64,000 nucleotides of DNA from NCBI RefSeq assembly GCF_024363255.1, contig NZ_AP026070.1:2542001-2606000 (forward strand), in the 5' to 3' direction. Origin of the DNA: Shewanella sp. NFH-SH190041. GTDB taxonomy: Bacteria; Pseudomonadota; Gammaproteobacteria; Enterobacterales; Shewanellaceae. Every line of letters begins with the position of its first letter. Within the stretch, counting starts at the first letter, position 1. Shown here one piece after another: positions 34,718 to 45,182 of this stretch. The position numbers were made by a program, and so were the translations under genes. The notes under the pieces are model-generated. The model was not told where the DNA came from. It worked only from the letters and a program-made list of their open reading frames with translations, and searched no databases.

Positions 34718-35878
34718 TTACTCCTCCAGCTCATCAAAATACCACCAGCCGCGAACAATCCAGTCTGTCATCAAATTAATGACTGCATCATATTCCAGCC
34801 AAGGGCGCATACAAGCAAAGTCCAGCTGGTATTCATTGCATAGTAGCGGGATTAACCCAGCGCACTCTCCCGGCAGTCGTACCATCTCACCGTTGAGATA
34901 AAACAATCCCTGACGATAATTATGCTCAAAATAATGGCATCTTAGCCCGCCCAAACGCTGCAATGGTTGCTGCTGCAGCACATCCAGCCACTCATCAGCT
35001 CTGATCTCGGCTAAGTCATCAGCTTCGGCACCATTATCGGCCAGTTGGCATTTGGAATAACTTAACAGGCGACCGGCAAAATCGCTGACAGCATCATCGG
35101 TCAGCGCTTGCATCAACTGCTCGCGGATGCGGGCTAAATCATCATTATCAATGCAGCCAGGTGTCATTGTCGGTTGGCGATCAGGATCGGTAATTTGCAT
35201 GCTGCCAAGCTGATTATCAATCACATAATCAGCAAACGCACTGAGCATATCCTGGGTTGATGGCGTCCGAAATCCCACAGAAAAACTCATGGACTCTTCC
35301 AGTGTTACGCCATCGTGAGGGAATAATGGTGGCAAATAAAGAATATCACCGGGCAAGAGCTCTACATCAATAATCGGCTCAAACGGTTCAGTGTGCAGCA
35401 AGGCTTCATGGGCAGCAAACTCACGATATTGCCCCTTATCCCCAACCCGCCACCGACGGCGACCGGAGCCCTGACAAATAAACACATCATAGCGATCAAT
35501 ATGTGGTCCGACACTGCCGCCAGGCACAGCATAACTCGCCATAACATCATCAAAACGCCAACGGGGAATAAAATCAAAGCAACGCGCCAGCTGTTCAGCT
35601 TCTGGTAACCAATTATTAAGTGCTTGCACCACCAAGGTCCAATTCTGCTCACCCAGATGGTCATAGCTTTCAAATGGCCCAAATGCCGCTTGCCATTGTT
35701 CAGCCTCTTGCCAGATAAGCCGGGACTCTACTGACTCTTCCATTGCCAGCCCAGCCAGTTCATCGGCCGAAAGTAAATCGGCAAACCGGTTGAAGCCCTG
35801 ACGGATCACCACAGGTTTTTTCTGCCAGTATTCAGCCAGAAACTGTGCTGGCGTCAGATTATTGAGATTTAATTGCAT
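34718..35878 (-). CDS. roxA: Ribosomal protein L16 arginine hydroxylase (RoxA/YcfD)
   Basis: This JmjC/cupin 2-oxoglutarate oxygenase of about 386 residues has iron ligands in 'GPHIDRYDVFI' (HxD), with the third His about 60 residues later in 'PPLFPHDGVTLE'. 'YWQKKPVVIRQGF' near the N-terminus and a winged-helix C-terminal part are also as in YcfD. I prefer the ATG at 35878, which follows AACAGG by 8 bases. It hydroxylates Arg81 of L16 in E. coli. It is a single gene. Confidence 0.92.
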   Translation of the reverse strand: MQLNLNNLTPAQFLAEYWQKKPVVIRQGFNRFADLLSADELAGLAMEESVESRLIWQEAEQWQAAFGPFESYDHLGEQNWTLVVQALNNWLPEAEQLARCFDFIPRWRFDDVMASYAVPGGSVGPHIDRYDVFICQGSGRRRWRVGDKGQYREFAAHEALLHTEPFEPIIDVELLPGDILYLPPLFPHDGVTLEESMSFSVGFRTPSTQDMLSAFADYVIDNQLGSMQITDPDRQPTMTPGCIDNDDLARIREQLMQALTDDAVSDFAGRLLSYSKCQLADNGAEADDLAEIRADEWLDVLQQQPLQRLGGLRCHYFEHNYRQGLFYLNGEMVRLPGECAGLIPLLCNEYQLDFACMRPWLEYDAVINLMTDWIVRGWWYFDELEE

Positions 35879-36015
35879 GAATAACACCTGTTGCTGATGC
35901 GGGTTAGCATCCTAACAGGTTGTTAGCGTGAGAGGTCGTTAAATAGAGGAAATATAGTGATCTTTGTCACATACAGATGGCAATGCGCAGCTTGCACTGC
36001 GCACTGGTATTGTAT

Positions 36016-36636
36016 TTATCGCCCGTGCTGAGCCAATAACGCATCTGGATCGAAGTCATCTTCAACGTCAGTGAGAATATCGCCGTCAGCAATACGGACA
36101 AATTCCGTTTCACTCATAGCAAACTCAATGTAGAAAGTGTGGTTATCTTCCGTCATAAAGGAAACGCGGCTAGCAACCGGCTGCTCAAGGTTGGCGTCAA
36201 TGGCAATACTGAGTGCTTTATTGATGCTTAGCATCCGCGGCTGACTCTGATTGATTGATGTCTGCAACTCACGGGAGATTTTAACGATAAAGTCACCCAG
36301 AATTTGGTTGGTTAATTCCCCCATCACATTGCTGACATCATCAGAGGTATGAGACTGGGACAGCTCTTCTTCCGGCATGCCCATGTTGACCATATATTTA
36401 CGGTAAATCTCCACCGCAGCAACACCACTAAAATTCAGTATTACCAGACCAGAAAAACCACCATCGAATACGGAAAAACAACCGATTTCCGGTTTCAGTT
36501 TCGTTTGGCTGATCCGCTGTACCATACCAGAGTGTCTGATTTGACTGCCGCTAGTATTAGACAGCACCTCAGTAACACTGCGGCACAGTGTCACTAAGAT
36601 ATCATCTGAAGTCACCACATCGCGATTTGTCGTCAT
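36016..36636 (-). CDS. DUF3334 family protein, CheX/CheC-like
   Basis: The protein of about 206 residues contains 'EIGCFSVFDGGFSGLVILNFS' (landmark near residue 52), 'MGMPEEEL' and 'VMGELTNQILGDF'. The last of these recalls the helix of CheX/CheC phosphatases. The family is common in Shewanella and Vibrio. I take the ATG at 36636 over the one at 36648. A chemotaxis role is suggested by the fold resemblance and by the chemoreceptor gene that is divergent from it, but is not established. The C-terminus is acidic. Confidence 0.8.
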   Translation of the reverse strand: MTTNRDVVTSDDILVTLCRSVTEVLSNTSGSQIRHSGMVQRISQTKLKPEIGCFSVFDGGFSGLVILNFSGVAAVEIYRKYMVNMGMPEEELSQSHTSDDVSNVMGELTNQILGDFIVKISRELQTSINQSQPRMLSINKALSIAIDANLEQPVASRVSFMTEDNHTFYIEFAMSETEFVRIADGDILTDVEDDFDPDALLAQHGR

Positions 36637-36933
36637 GATCCTAACCATTTATTGATTGACAAGATTACTTTCGCTAAAGCTTGAGCCGCAAGTGGGAAAA
36701 AATCAAAGATTCATCGTGTTTAATTTGTTCATTCTATCAATATTTTATTCCGTCTTGCTAATTTATGAACAATGCGGACACCATTTAGTCAAACGCATGT
36801 ATCAAAATTTAACCACAAAGCACACATGTGTTGATAAAACAGGCGAGCACTCAGGTATCACGACCCACCTCAATTAACATTAGTTGCCAAATATGTATCA
36901 TTGGCAAATCTCCTCGCAGCAACGGACGCCTCC

Positions 36934-38523
36934 ATGGCCCTATTAAGACGTCTAACCATCCTTCAACGCCTTATTCTTATGCTGGTGTTAGCCGCCATCG
37001 GTACCCTAATTTTTGCCTCATTTTCCATATGGGAACAAAGAAGTAACCTTATCAAACAACAAAAGCTGCAAACCATCAGCCAAATTGAAACCATGGCTTC
37101 AATACTGAATCAATTGGCTGATACCGAGCCGGAACAGGCTCGCACATTAGCCATTAAATTGGTCCAGCATAGTCATTACGGCTCACGGGGAGGATTTATC
37201 CTGCTGGATAATAAGGGCAAGGTATTAGCAGACAGCCATAAACAAGGGCTGCAGGGCGCCTCCTTACCGCAATTAGCTGAATCAGATGATCTTACACAAT
37301 TAGTGCATGACGCTAAGTATCAAGCTGTCGCTCAGCGTAGCTATTTCCATCAGAATATTCTCTACACGGCCGCTTGTGCTTATATTCCTAAATGGCAGTG
37401 GAGTGTCATTACTGACAGCAATATCACTGAAATCAATGCCGCCATGCTGGACTTAAGTGAAGATTACTTGATTCTGATGACATTGATTGCAACGCCAATT
37501 TTCCTGTTTTTCCTTATGCTAAATGCATCAATTAATCGCCCGCTGAAAGCTGCAATTCAAGCAATGAATAACATTGCCAGCGGTGATGGTGATTTAACCA
37601 AGCGGTTAGACACACAAGGACGGGATGAAGTGGCAGCCTTAAGCCACGCATTTAACCAGTTTACCGGTAAAATTGCCCATACAATCCAATTGATGCATCC
37701 AATGGGCAGCGCGTTAGAAGATGAAGGCAAACGTCTGTTAACGGCGGTCGGGGAAGCCAATGCCAGTGCCAGTCATGTGCACAAAGAAACCGCCAGTGTA
37801 GCAACGGCCATTCACCAAATGCTGACAACCACCCATGAAATGGCGGGAAATACCACCAAAGCAGCCGATGCCGCCTTGGGAGTCAAAGATGGCGCCAGTA
37901 GCAGCCAACAGATGATGCAATCAACATTACAGCAAATCCGTGAGTTGGCCGGAGAATTGGATTGTGCTCGAGATGTCACCCTGACTCTGGAACAAGCCAG
38001 CAGTAAAATCGGAGATATTCTGGCAGTCATCCGCAGTATTTCTGATCAAACCAACTTGCTGGCGCTGAATGCTGCCATTGAAGCTGCTAGGGCCGGTGAA
38101 CACGGCCGAGGCTTTGCTGTGGTGGCGGACGAAGTGCGCGCACTCGCTAATCGCACTCAAGCGTCTACCGATGAGATCCAACAAATTATCAGTAGTATTC
38201 AACAAGGGGTGGCTGATGTGCTAAGTAGCAACACCACCACACGGGAGCAATCTGAAGCATTGAAAACCAGTGCTAATCAAGTTGCTGACGCAATGGATCA
38301 TATTTTATCTCTGATAAACCATATCAATGATATGAATACTCAGTTAGCCAGCGCCACCGAAGAGCAGTCTTTAGTGACAGAAGAAATTAATCGTAATATC
38401 ACCACGATTTCAGAGCTAACCGAAGTTGCGGTAAAAGCAAATGAAAGTAATGCCGCCGCAGCCGATGCCCTACACAATATCAGTGATGATATCCGTCAAT
38501 CACTGGATCACTTTAAAGTCTGA
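36934..38523 (+). CDS. Methyl-accepting chemotaxis protein with periplasmic Cache domain
   Basis: The frame opens at a TTG at 36901; I prefer the ATG at 36934, giving about 529 residues. It has a membrane segment (about residues 12-33), a periplasmic single-Cache domain ('[19 protein letters not shown]' near residue 86), a second membrane segment (about 180-198), a HAMP domain, and a C-terminal signalling domain. The tip is perfect: '[20 protein letters not shown]', with '[15 protein letters not shown]' after it. Small carboxylates or amino acids are common Cache ligands; the ligand here is unknown. It is a single gene. Confidence 0.93.
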   Translation: MALLRRLTILQRLILMLVLAAIGTLIFASFSIWEQRSNLIKQQKLQTISQIETMASILNQLADTEPEQARTLAIKLVQHSHYGSRGGFILLDNKGKVLADSHKQGLQGASLPQLAESDDLTQLVHDAKYQAVAQRSYFHQNILYTAACAYIPKWQWSVITDSNITEINAAMLDLSEDYLILMTLIATPIFLFFLMLNASINRPLKAAIQAMNNIASGDGDLTKRLDTQGRDEVAALSHAFNQFTGKIAHTIQLMHPMGSALEDEGKRLLTAVGEANASASHVHKETASVATAIHQMLTTTHEMAGNTTKAADAALGVKDGASSSQQMMQSTLQQIRELAGELDCARDVTLTLEQASSKIGDILAVIRSISDQTNLLALNAAIEAARAGEHGRGFAVVADEVRALANRTQASTDEIQQIISSIQQGVADVLSSNTTTREQSEALKTSANQVADAMDHILSLINHINDMNTQLASATEEQSLVTEEINRNITTISELTEVAVKANESNAAAADALHNISDDIRQSLDHFKV

Positions 38524-38529
38524 ACGCCC

Positions 38530-38553
38530 ATGCCCGGCTGAGATGCCGGGCTT
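38530..38553 (+). terminator. Hairpin after the chemoreceptor gene
   Basis: GCCCGGC and GCCGGGC form a perfect 7-base stem with a 6-base loop, 9 bases after the stop. The T-run is poor, so it is a weak or Rho-assisted terminator. Confidence 0.55.
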
Positions 38554-38619
38554 ATCAGTGGGCAATATTGTGTTAAGCTAGAGGATATTTAAATCAGTTT
38601 AACCACAGGGAGGCATACG

Positions 38620-39018
38620 GTGAGAATGACATTGGCGGTACATCCCCAGCTTTATACCATTCACAGTTTCAGCCCGAGCACAGCTATCCCCGCCTCAGTA
38701 TTCAACCAGCCGATGTTCTTTATTGGCAAAACCCGTGAAGAGTTATCCGTCGTCGTCCCCGACGACCTTTCTCTTGACAGTCTTGAACAAGAAAATGACT
38801 GGCGCTGCATGGAAATACTCGGACCGCTGGGGTTCTCAATGACGGGGATTCTGGCACAAATCTCCACCACTTTGGCCGATGCCCATATCAGCATTTTCGC
38901 TATTTCCACCTTTGATACCGACTATATCTTGGTCAAAAAAGATAAACTGCAGGATGCAATCACCGCCCTCAGGCAAAAAAATTATCAGGTAATCGAACAT
39001 CAGCCGGAGTCTAACTGA
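38620..39018 (+). CDS. ACT-domain protein
   Basis: The 132-residue protein has an N-terminal half containing 'SVVVPDDLS' and a C-terminal ACT domain ('FSMTGILAQISTTLADAHISI', landmark near residue 70; 'ISTFDTDYILVKKD'). The layout is that of the CASTOR/ACT family of amino-acid-binding regulators. The start is a GTG with GGGAGG 6 bases ahead; the ATG two codons later is less well placed. It lies 65 bases before ptsH and may be co-transcribed with it. The ligand is unknown. Confidence 0.82.
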   Translation: MRMTLAVHPQLYTIHSFSPSTAIPASVFNQPMFFIGKTREELSVVVPDDLSLDSLEQENDWRCMEILGPLGFSMTGILAQISTTLADAHISIFAISTFDTDYILVKKDKLQDAITALRQKNYQVIEHQPESN

Positions 39019-39083
39019 CTCTCAAGCCTCTTCACCCTCGCAGCAGCCAACCAGTGTGCCAGCGATAAATCAGGAACTGCCCC

Positions 39084-39365
39084 ATGACCATTGCCCCTGA
39101 TGAGTGTATCTGTGAAGCCACGGTAACCATCTCAGCCCGCCACGGATTACATACCCGACCCGCAGCGATTTTTGTCAAAACCGCCCGTAATTTTCAATCT
39201 GAGATAGAGTTGTGTAGTGAAGGCAAATGTGCCAATGGCAAAAGCCTCTTTAAAATGTTGACTCTAGGACTCTCCCTCGGCACCCAAGTTACCCTGAGAG
39301 CCAAAGGAGACGATGCTCCCCAAGCTATTGCAATATTGAGCCACTTAATGGAGACATTGCAATAA
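39084..39365 (+). CDS. ptsH: PTS phosphocarrier protein HPr
   Basis: The 93-residue protein has the active His23 in 'RHGLHTRPAA' and the Ser region 'GKSLFKMLTLGLSLG'. An eight-residue N-terminal extension containing two Cys precedes the normal HPr start. HPr carries phosphate from EI to EIIA. Its stop overlaps the ptsI start by one base (TAATG). The three genes ptsH, ptsI and crr are in the standard order, and no membrane EIIBC gene is near. Confidence 0.93.
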   Translation: MTIAPDECICEATVTISARHGLHTRPAAIFVKTARNFQSEIELCSEGKCANGKSLFKMLTLGLSLGTQVTLRAKGDDAPQAIAILSHLMETLQ

Positions 39366-41203
39366 TGACTGACGCCCTCTTCCCGCCATCATCGGCTCAA
39401 ACATTAACCCCCAGCGCAAATATACTGTATGGCTGTGGGATCAGCGGTGGTATCGCCTTTGGCCAAGCTATCTTTCTCCCCTCTATTTCATCAAGCACCT
39501 CATCAGCAAGTGCCGCAGCCTCAGACAGTTCATACGCCACACCACATTCACCTGACACTGCCTTGCATGCCACTTCACAGGCAGAAAACCAAAATACCAC
39601 GCCTGACCAACAGCAAGCATTTACCCAAGCACTGTTACTGCTGACCGATTTATTACGTCAACAATTGGCACAAAGCGATAATGCGACGCACGCGGAATTA
39701 ATTGAAGCCGAATTGCTCCTACTGGAGGATGAAGAGTTTATCCAAGCAGTTATGCAAAGCATTGCCCAGCTGCATCTCAGCGCAGACAGAGCAATTGAGC
39801 GAGTGATCCGCCAACATGCAGATGAATTGGCAGCATTGGGGGATAATTATCTGGCCGCGCGGGCGGAGGATCTCATTAGTCTCGGCGAGCGACTTAAGCG
39901 GGTATTACAAGACGGTATCGCCTCTCCTTTCGCTAATCTGCCCAAGGACTGTATTTTACTGGCTGATAGTTTAACCCCAGCAGAGTTTTCAGCGCTGCCA
40001 CTTGAGAATATCCAAGCTCTGGTGCTGCGCCGGGGAACATTAACCTGCCATACTGCCATTTTGGCTCGTAGTGCCAATCTGCCAGCACTGTTGGGCTGTG
40101 ACTTCAACCAAGCGAATATCTCCCCCCACACCCCCTTGGTTCTGGATGCCACCGAGCAGTGTCTTTATATCAACCCTGATGCAGTCCTAGCTGACAACTT
40201 AAAGCAGAAACAACAACAACTGGCGCACTATCAACAAGCATTAACTCGTTTTTGCGACCAACCATTTGCGACCCAAGATGGCCAGCGCGCACAACTGCTG
40301 GGCAATATTGCCTCTGGGGCCGACATTAGCACGTTGCAACAACTGGGTATGGATGGCGTGGGGTTATTACGTACTGAATTAATGCTGCTTAATGCCCCAA
40401 CCTTGGATGATGAGGAATTACAGTATCGGCTTTATTGTGACTGCCTGCGCCAGCTCAATGGTCAAACATTTACCGTTAGAACCTTAGATATTGGTGCCGA
40501 TAAAGTACTAGCCTGCTTACCTACAACTGACGAGGTTAATCCCGCGCTGGGCGTTAGGGGGATCAGATACAGCTTGGCCCATCCCGCGACCTTAATACCG
40601 CAACTACGCGCTTTGCTTCGGGCTGCTAACCAAGGCCCGCTCCGGCTTATGGTGCCCATGCTCAACCAACCGGAAGAATGGCAGGCCTTTACAGCGTTAC
40701 TGCAGCAGTGCCGTGATGATTTGACAGAATCAGAGCAAGGATATGGCCCATTGAGTCTGGGGATCGTTATCGAAACCCCAGCCGCCGCGTTAAATTTGGC
40801 CGCCATGTTACCGCAACTGGATTTTATCAGTATCGGTACCAATGACTTAACCCAGCACACCATGGCGGCAGATCGCAGCAATACCTCTCTTAGCCAACAA
40901 TATCCCAGTCTCTGCCCACCTGTGCTCCTACTTATCAAACACTGTATCACGCTCGCCCACCAGCAAGGGATCCCTGTATCACTGTGTGGTGAGCTGGCCA
41001 GTAACCCCGTGGCTGTTCCTTTATTATTTGGCATGGGGTTGGATGAGTTTAGTGTCTGTCCCAGTCAAGCACTGGCTGTGAAGGTCGCGCTGGCCAATGT
41101 CAGTGCCAAACAGTGCAGCGAAATCGCAGCCAACGCCCTAAAAGCCCGCTATATCAGCGAACTGGAAGCCTGTATTTCAACTATCAATTCCCAAACGGAT
41201 TGA
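39365..41203 (+). CDS. ptsI: PTS enzyme I (phosphoenolpyruvate-protein phosphotransferase)
   Basis: The 612-residue protein has the phosphorylated His229 in 'RGTLTCHTAILAR', PEP-domain motifs 'GVGLLRTELMLL' and 'DFISIGTNDLTQHTMAADR', and the C-terminal Cys in 'PVSLCGELASNP'. It is about 35-40 residues longer than E. coli EI. The extra length is a Ser/Ala/Thr/Gln-rich, low-complexity insertion at about residues 33-75, ahead of the HPr-binding helices, which shifts the active His from 189 to 229. It uses PEP to phosphorylate HPr. It is co-translated with ptsH. Confidence 0.94.
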   Translation: MTDALFPPSSAQTLTPSANILYGCGISGGIAFGQAIFLPSISSSTSSASAAASDSSYATPHSPDTALHATSQAENQNTTPDQQQAFTQALLLLTDLLRQQLAQSDNATHAELIEAELLLLEDEEFIQAVMQSIAQLHLSADRAIERVIRQHADELAALGDNYLAARAEDLISLGERLKRVLQDGIASPFANLPKDCILLADSLTPAEFSALPLENIQALVLRRGTLTCHTAILARSANLPALLGCDFNQANISPHTPLVLDATEQCLYINPDAVLADNLKQKQQQLAHYQQALTRFCDQPFATQDGQRAQLLGNIASGADISTLQQLGMDGVGLLRTELMLLNAPTLDDEELQYRLYCDCLRQLNGQTFTVRTLDIGADKVLACLPTTDEVNPALGVRGIRYSLAHPATLIPQLRALLRAANQGPLRLMVPMLNQPEEWQAFTALLQQCRDDLTESEQGYGPLSLGIVIETPAAALNLAAMLPQLDFISIGTNDLTQHTMAADRSNTSLSQQYPSLCPPVLLLIKHCITLAHQQGIPVSLCGELASNPVAVPLLFGMGLDEFSVCPSQALAVKVALANVSAKQCSEIAANALKARYISELEACISTINSQTD

Positions 41204-41248
41204 GTATGCTGTTTGTCACATTTATCTAGGGATAACAGGCAATAATAT

Positions 41249-41761
41249 ATGGGATTTTTTAGCCGCATCCGCCGCATGATCTCAGCGCAGCCCCCAGTTG
41301 AGGGCAGTATCGCTATTTATGCTCCCATCAGCGGGGAAGTGGTACCGCTAAGCAGCGTACCTGACAGTATTTTTGCAGATAAAGTGGTGGGAGATGGCGT
41401 TGCTATCGCTCCCACTGGTGACACCCTGTATGCGCCTATCGCTGGCACGCTTGCCAAAATATTTGACAGTAACCACGCCTTTAGTATCGAAACACCTCAA
41501 GGGATTGAACTATTCGTCCATTTTGGTGTGGGCACGGTTGAACTGGGCGGCAAGGGCTTTACCCGCCTGATAGAGCCAGGCTGCCAAGTGAATGTCGGCG
41601 ATCCTATCATTGGGTTGGATCTTGACTATCTCAGGCAAGAAATTCCCTGCATTCTTACCCCTGTTGTGATCGCCAATATGGAAGATATTGCGACCCTGCA
41701 ACCATTAAATGGCCATGTCACTGTCGGCAAACAGCCTATTTTTTCCGTCACTATGCAGTAA
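41249..41761 (+). CDS. crr: PTS glucose-specific enzyme IIA (Crr)
   Basis: The 170-residue protein has the active His91 in 'IELFVHFGVGTVEL' and the supporting His76 in 'NHAFSIET', as in E. coli EIIA-Glc. The N-terminal 'MGFFSRIRRMI' is the membrane-contact helix. It lies 45 bases after ptsI in the same operon. Besides sugar transport it may regulate adenylate cyclase and permeases. No permease is encoded nearby, so regulation or remote permeases are its likely partners. Confidence 0.95.
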   Translation: MGFFSRIRRMISAQPPVEGSIAIYAPISGEVVPLSSVPDSIFADKVVGDGVAIAPTGDTLYAPIAGTLAKIFDSNHAFSIETPQGIELFVHFGVGTVELGGKGFTRLIEPGCQVNVGDPIIGLDLDYLRQEIPCILTPVVIANMEDIATLQPLNGHVTVGKQPIFSVTMQ

Positions 41762-41870
41762 TTCCTCGTGCCATCATAGTGCTGCTAATTCCCCATCCCT
41801 GCAGCCTACTTGTCGCACATATCCATACTGCTATCGCAGCTTTACCACAATATTTACAAGGAGATAAAAC

Positions 41871-42227
41871 GTGACGCTATACGGCATTAAAAACTGCGAC
41901 ACCGTTCGAAAAGCCCGTAAATGGCTTGCTGCGCAAGGTGTTGATATTGATTTTCATGACTTTCGAGAACAAGGTCTCACAGCGCAGACACTGCACCAAT
42001 GGGTGGCACAGGCTGGATGGGAAGCACTGTTAAATAAGCGCTCAACCAGTTTCCGCGCCTTAGCTGAAACAGACAAGAATGACTTGGATGAAGCCAAGGC
42101 CATTACCTTAATGCTGGCCAATCCTACCCTGATAAAACGGCCAATACTGATGGATGAACAACATCTCTTAATTGGTTTTAATGCAGCGGAATATCAAACA
42201 TGGCTCACCCAATCCCAACAGATGTAA
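41871..42227 (+). CDS. yffB: ArsC/Spx-like reductase-family protein YffB
   Basis: The 118-residue thioredoxin-fold protein starts with '[17 protein letters not shown]', the YffB signature with a single Cys, and has 'LIKRPILMD' near residue 90. The start is GTG with AAGGAG 8 bases ahead. Its end overlaps dapE by 28 bases, as in E. coli (yffB-dapE). Arsenate reduction is not its established role; glutathione-dependent thiol chemistry has been suggested. Confidence 0.92.
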   Translation: MTLYGIKNCDTVRKARKWLAAQGVDIDFHDFREQGLTAQTLHQWVAQAGWEALLNKRSTSFRALAETDKNDLDEAKAITLMLANPTLIKRPILMDEQHLLIGFNAAEYQTWLTQSQQM

Positions 42228-43345
42228 TCACCTTAGCCAAAGCACTTATTAGTCGGGAGTCTGTTACCCCGGAAGATGCAGGTTGTCAGCAACTCATGGC
42301 AGATATCCTCGCCCCATTAGGCTTTAGCATTGAATCTATGGTATTTGAAGATACCACCAATATGTGGGCTCGGCGGGGCAATAGCGGCCCACTATTTTGT
42401 TTTGCAGGGCACACTGATGTTGTCCCACCCGGTCCCTTGACTGACTGGCACACTCCGCCATTTGAACCCACAGTTATCGATGGCATGCTATATGGCCGCG
42501 GCGCGGCCGATATGAAAGGCTCCCTTGCTGCCATGCTGGTCGCAGTGACCCGATTTGTTCAGCAACATCCACAACATGATGGCTCGATTGCATTTCTGAT
42601 CACCAGTGATGAAGAGGGTCCCTTTATCAACGGCACAACTCGGGTGATTGATACCCTAGAAGCGCGGCAAGAAAAAATCACTTGGGCCTTAGTGGGAGAA
42701 CCGTCATCATCGCAACATCTTGGCGATGTGGTAAAAAATGGCCGTCGAGGCAGCTTAACTGGCAACCTAACGGTGAAAGGGATACAGGGCCATGTCGCTT
42801 ACCCTCATCTGGCGGATAACCCGGTACATAAAGCCGCGCCGGCTCTTGCGGAGCTGGCTGCGACCCGCTGGGACAATGGCAATGCCTTTTTCCCGCCCAC
42901 CAGCTTTCAAATCGCAAATATCCATGCTGGCACAGGCGCTTCCAATGTGGTTCCCGGCACCCTTGATGTTATGTTCAATTTTCGCTATTCCACCGAGGTC
43001 ACTGCTGAACAACTTATCAGCCGGGTTAACGAAATACTGGACCGCCATAGGCTGGATTACGATATCAATTGGGTATTCAATGGTCTGCCATTTTTGACCG
43101 GAGAAGGCCCCTTGTTAGATGCCGCCCGAGATGCCATTTTTACCGTTACAGGTCAAGTGACATCGCCCCAGACCAGTGGTGGTACATCAGATGGGCGTTT
43201 TATCGCGCCGACTGGCGCTCAGGTTATTGAACTGGGGCCTATCAATGCCACCATTCATAAAGTCAATGAGTGTGTCAGTTTGGCCGATCTTGAACTGCTG
43301 GCGCAGTGTTATGAAAAAATGCTGGAGCAACTGCTGTGCAAATAA
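42200..43345 (+). CDS. dapE: Succinyl-diaminopimelate desuccinylase
   Basis: The 381-residue M20-family enzyme has metal ligands in '[11 protein letters not shown]' (His), '[13 protein letters not shown]' (Asp), 'TSDEEGPF' (the Glu pair) and 'NATIHKVNE' (His). It removes succinate from N-succinyl-LL-diaminopimelate in lysine and peptidoglycan precursor synthesis. It overlaps both neighbours, so yffB, dapE and the M15 gene are one transcription unit. dapA, from the same pathway, is 10 kb further on. Confidence 0.96.
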   Translation: MAHPIPTDVITLAKALISRESVTPEDAGCQQLMADILAPLGFSIESMVFEDTTNMWARRGNSGPLFCFAGHTDVVPPGPLTDWHTPPFEPTVIDGMLYGRGAADMKGSLAAMLVAVTRFVQQHPQHDGSIAFLITSDEEGPFINGTTRVIDTLEARQEKITWALVGEPSSSQHLGDVVKNGRRGSLTGNLTVKGIQGHVAYPHLADNPVHKAAPALAELAATRWDNGNAFFPPTSFQIANIHAGTGASNVVPGTLDVMFNFRYSTEVTAEQLISRVNEILDRHRLDYDINWVFNGLPFLTGEGPLLDAARDAIFTVTGQVTSPQTSGGTSDGRFIAPTGAQVIELGPINATIHKVNECVSLADLELLAQCYEKMLEQLLCK

Positions 43346-44019
43346 CAGAAATAAGCCACCAGTTATATGGACTGGATAACCAGCACCTGATCCAGCGAGG
43401 CAACATCGCCTTGACTGCTGAAACTTGGCAAGCATTTGAGCGCATGGCCAGTGCCGCTGCTCAAGCGGGTATCCAACTGGCGATTTGCTCCGGCTATCGC
43501 AGTTTCGAGCGGCAATGCAGCATTTGGAATGATAAAGCCGCTGGCAAACGGCCCGTCTATGATGCCCATAATCACCTCGTTGATGCAGCAGATTATACTG
43601 ACGCAGAATTGGTTGACCTTATCTTAACTTGGTCAGCCCTGCCAGGATGCTCACGCCATCATTGGGGCACAGATTTAGATGTCTTCGATGCCGCCGCCAT
43701 TAGCAAAACTGAGCTGCAATTAGTCAACAGTGAATATCTTCCCCAAGGGCCCTGCCACAGCTTGTATTTGTGGTTGCTGGAGCACAGTCACAGCTATGGG
43801 TTTTATTTTCCGTTTCAAACTGGCCTCAGTGGGGTCAGCGCTGAGCCTTGGCACCTGAGTTACTACCCACAATCTCAACCTTTGTTAACGGCTTTCGATA
43901 TTGATACGCTGCAACAAATTATCACAAACACCAACTTAGCACTCAAAAGTGCCGTATTATGCCGTCTGCCGCAGCTGGTTGATGAATATGTCCGCAGAGT
44001 CGCCCCACCCCCGCAATAA
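43336..44019 (+). CDS. M15-family D-alanyl-D-alanine carboxypeptidase (VanY-like)
   Basis: The 227-residue protein has the zinc-site motifs of M15B peptidases: 'SGYRSFERQ', '[13 protein letters not shown]' (HxxxxxxD) and 'EPWHLSYYP' (the later His). There is no obvious signal peptide, so it may be cytoplasmic or exported in an unusual way. The GTG start overlaps the dapE stop by 10 bases. It probably trims D-Ala from peptidoglycan precursors or fragments, which fits with the dapE partner. Confidence 0.9.
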   Translation: MQITEISHQLYGLDNQHLIQRGNIALTAETWQAFERMASAAAQAGIQLAICSGYRSFERQCSIWNDKAAGKRPVYDAHNHLVDAADYTDAELVDLILTWSALPGCSRHHWGTDLDVFDAAAISKTELQLVNSEYLPQGPCHSLYLWLLEHSHSYGFYFPFQTGLSGVSAEPWHLSYYPQSQPLLTAFDIDTLQQIITNTNLALKSAVLCRLPQLVDEYVRRVAPPPQ

Positions 44020-44103
44020 AAAATGCAGGATAGACCACTATTTTTTATTACAGATGTTACACTGCCAATCGACCAAATAAAGTTGCAAGCGTGTGAATAA
44101 ATT

Positions 44104-44718
44104 ATGAAATTACTGAAGCCATTATTTGAGAATAACCGTCGATGGGCCGCTAGGCTGGTCGAAGAAGATCCACAGTTTTTCCAGCAACTGGCACAGCAGC
44201 AAACGCCTGAGTATCTCTGGATTGGTTGCTCCGACAGCCGAGTGCCATCCAACCAAATTATCGATTTAATGCCGGGCGAGGTATTTGTCCACCGTAATAT
44301 TGCCAATATGGTGATCCACACTGATCTTAACTGCCTATCGGTTATCCAGTACGCTGTTGAAGTGCTGAAGGTCAAACATATTATGGTTGTTGGCCACTAT
44401 GGTTGTGGCGGCGTAAAAGCCGCGATGAGCGGTGGGAAATATGGCCTCATCGATAACTGGCTTGGCCACCTGCGGGATGTGCATAGAATTTATCGTCATG
44501 AGCTTGAATCCCTTGATGAGCAAGAAAAATTCGACCGCATGTGTGAGTTGAATGTGATTGAACAGGTAAATAACGTCGTTAATACCTCTATTTTGCAGGA
44601 TGCTTGGAATCGAGGACAGGACGTTGCTGTACACGGCTGGTTATACAGTATTGAAAATGGACTGTTAACCGATCTTGATGTCACTATCGACCGGGAAAAC
44701 GGCCTACAACAGAGTTAA
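44104..44718 (+). CDS. can: Beta-class carbonic anhydrase
   Basis: The 204-residue protein has zinc ligands Cys42 and Asp44 in 'WIGCSDSRVP', and His98 and Cys101 in 'VVGHYGCGGVKAAM', at the same numbering as E. coli Can. It interconverts CO2 and bicarbonate in the cytoplasm. It is a single gene. The ribosome site is weak. Confidence 0.96.
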   Translation: MKLLKPLFENNRRWAARLVEEDPQFFQQLAQQQTPEYLWIGCSDSRVPSNQIIDLMPGEVFVHRNIANMVIHTDLNCLSVIQYAVEVLKVKHIMVVGHYGCGGVKAAMSGGKYGLIDNWLGHLRDVHRIYRHELESLDEQEKFDRMCELNVIEQVNNVVNTSILQDAWNRGQDVAVHGWLYSIENGLLTDLDVTIDRENGLQQS

Positions 44719-45182
44719 GTTTTTATCACAACAGCTTGAAACTAATAGGCTAACGTTAGATAACGATACGCAGCACTTAGTCATCATCTCACTGCAATGA
44801 ATAATATTGCTGTGAGTAAGCATGACAGTTTTGTTGGTTTCGAGCTGTTTAACCTAGAAAAACGACTGACATTACCTATGAGATGGAACACAGCCTCTCA
44901 CCTTGATGTCCTGAGAAATAATCCCAGAGACGCCAACCAGATGGGTTATATGCAGTAATCGCACTGGAATGAGCATTATATCCAGCAGTTTTCCTCTGGC
45001 TCAGTGGCAATATAGATAGCATTGGCCTTTCATTGGCACCTGTGATGCAACTATTCCCCCTCCCCTTTATCACCGTATCTGCTCCCAGCCTCTTGCACCT
45101 CGCGTGAAACAGGTTTACGCTCTGCCGGACAAGGTTAAGACGCCATGGTGGCGTCTTTTTCATAGCAAAATAAGGTAGATTC
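44719..45182. other. Intergenic region with a terminator near its right end
   Basis: About 460 bases with no gene. A plus-strand terminator lies about 420 bases after can and just before kdsB. This leaves room for a short untranslated RNA, or for a long 3' end of can. I recognise no conserved RNA. Confidence 0.4.
45137..45160 (+). terminator. Rho-independent terminator ahead of kdsB
   Basis: AAGACGCCA, loop TGG and TGGCGTCTT are followed by T. It points into kdsB from the left. Confidence 0.8.

Noticed and set aside
39365..41761. Possible complete sugar PTS
   Set aside because: HPr, EI and EIIA are present but no EIIB or EIIC gene lies in or near the cluster.
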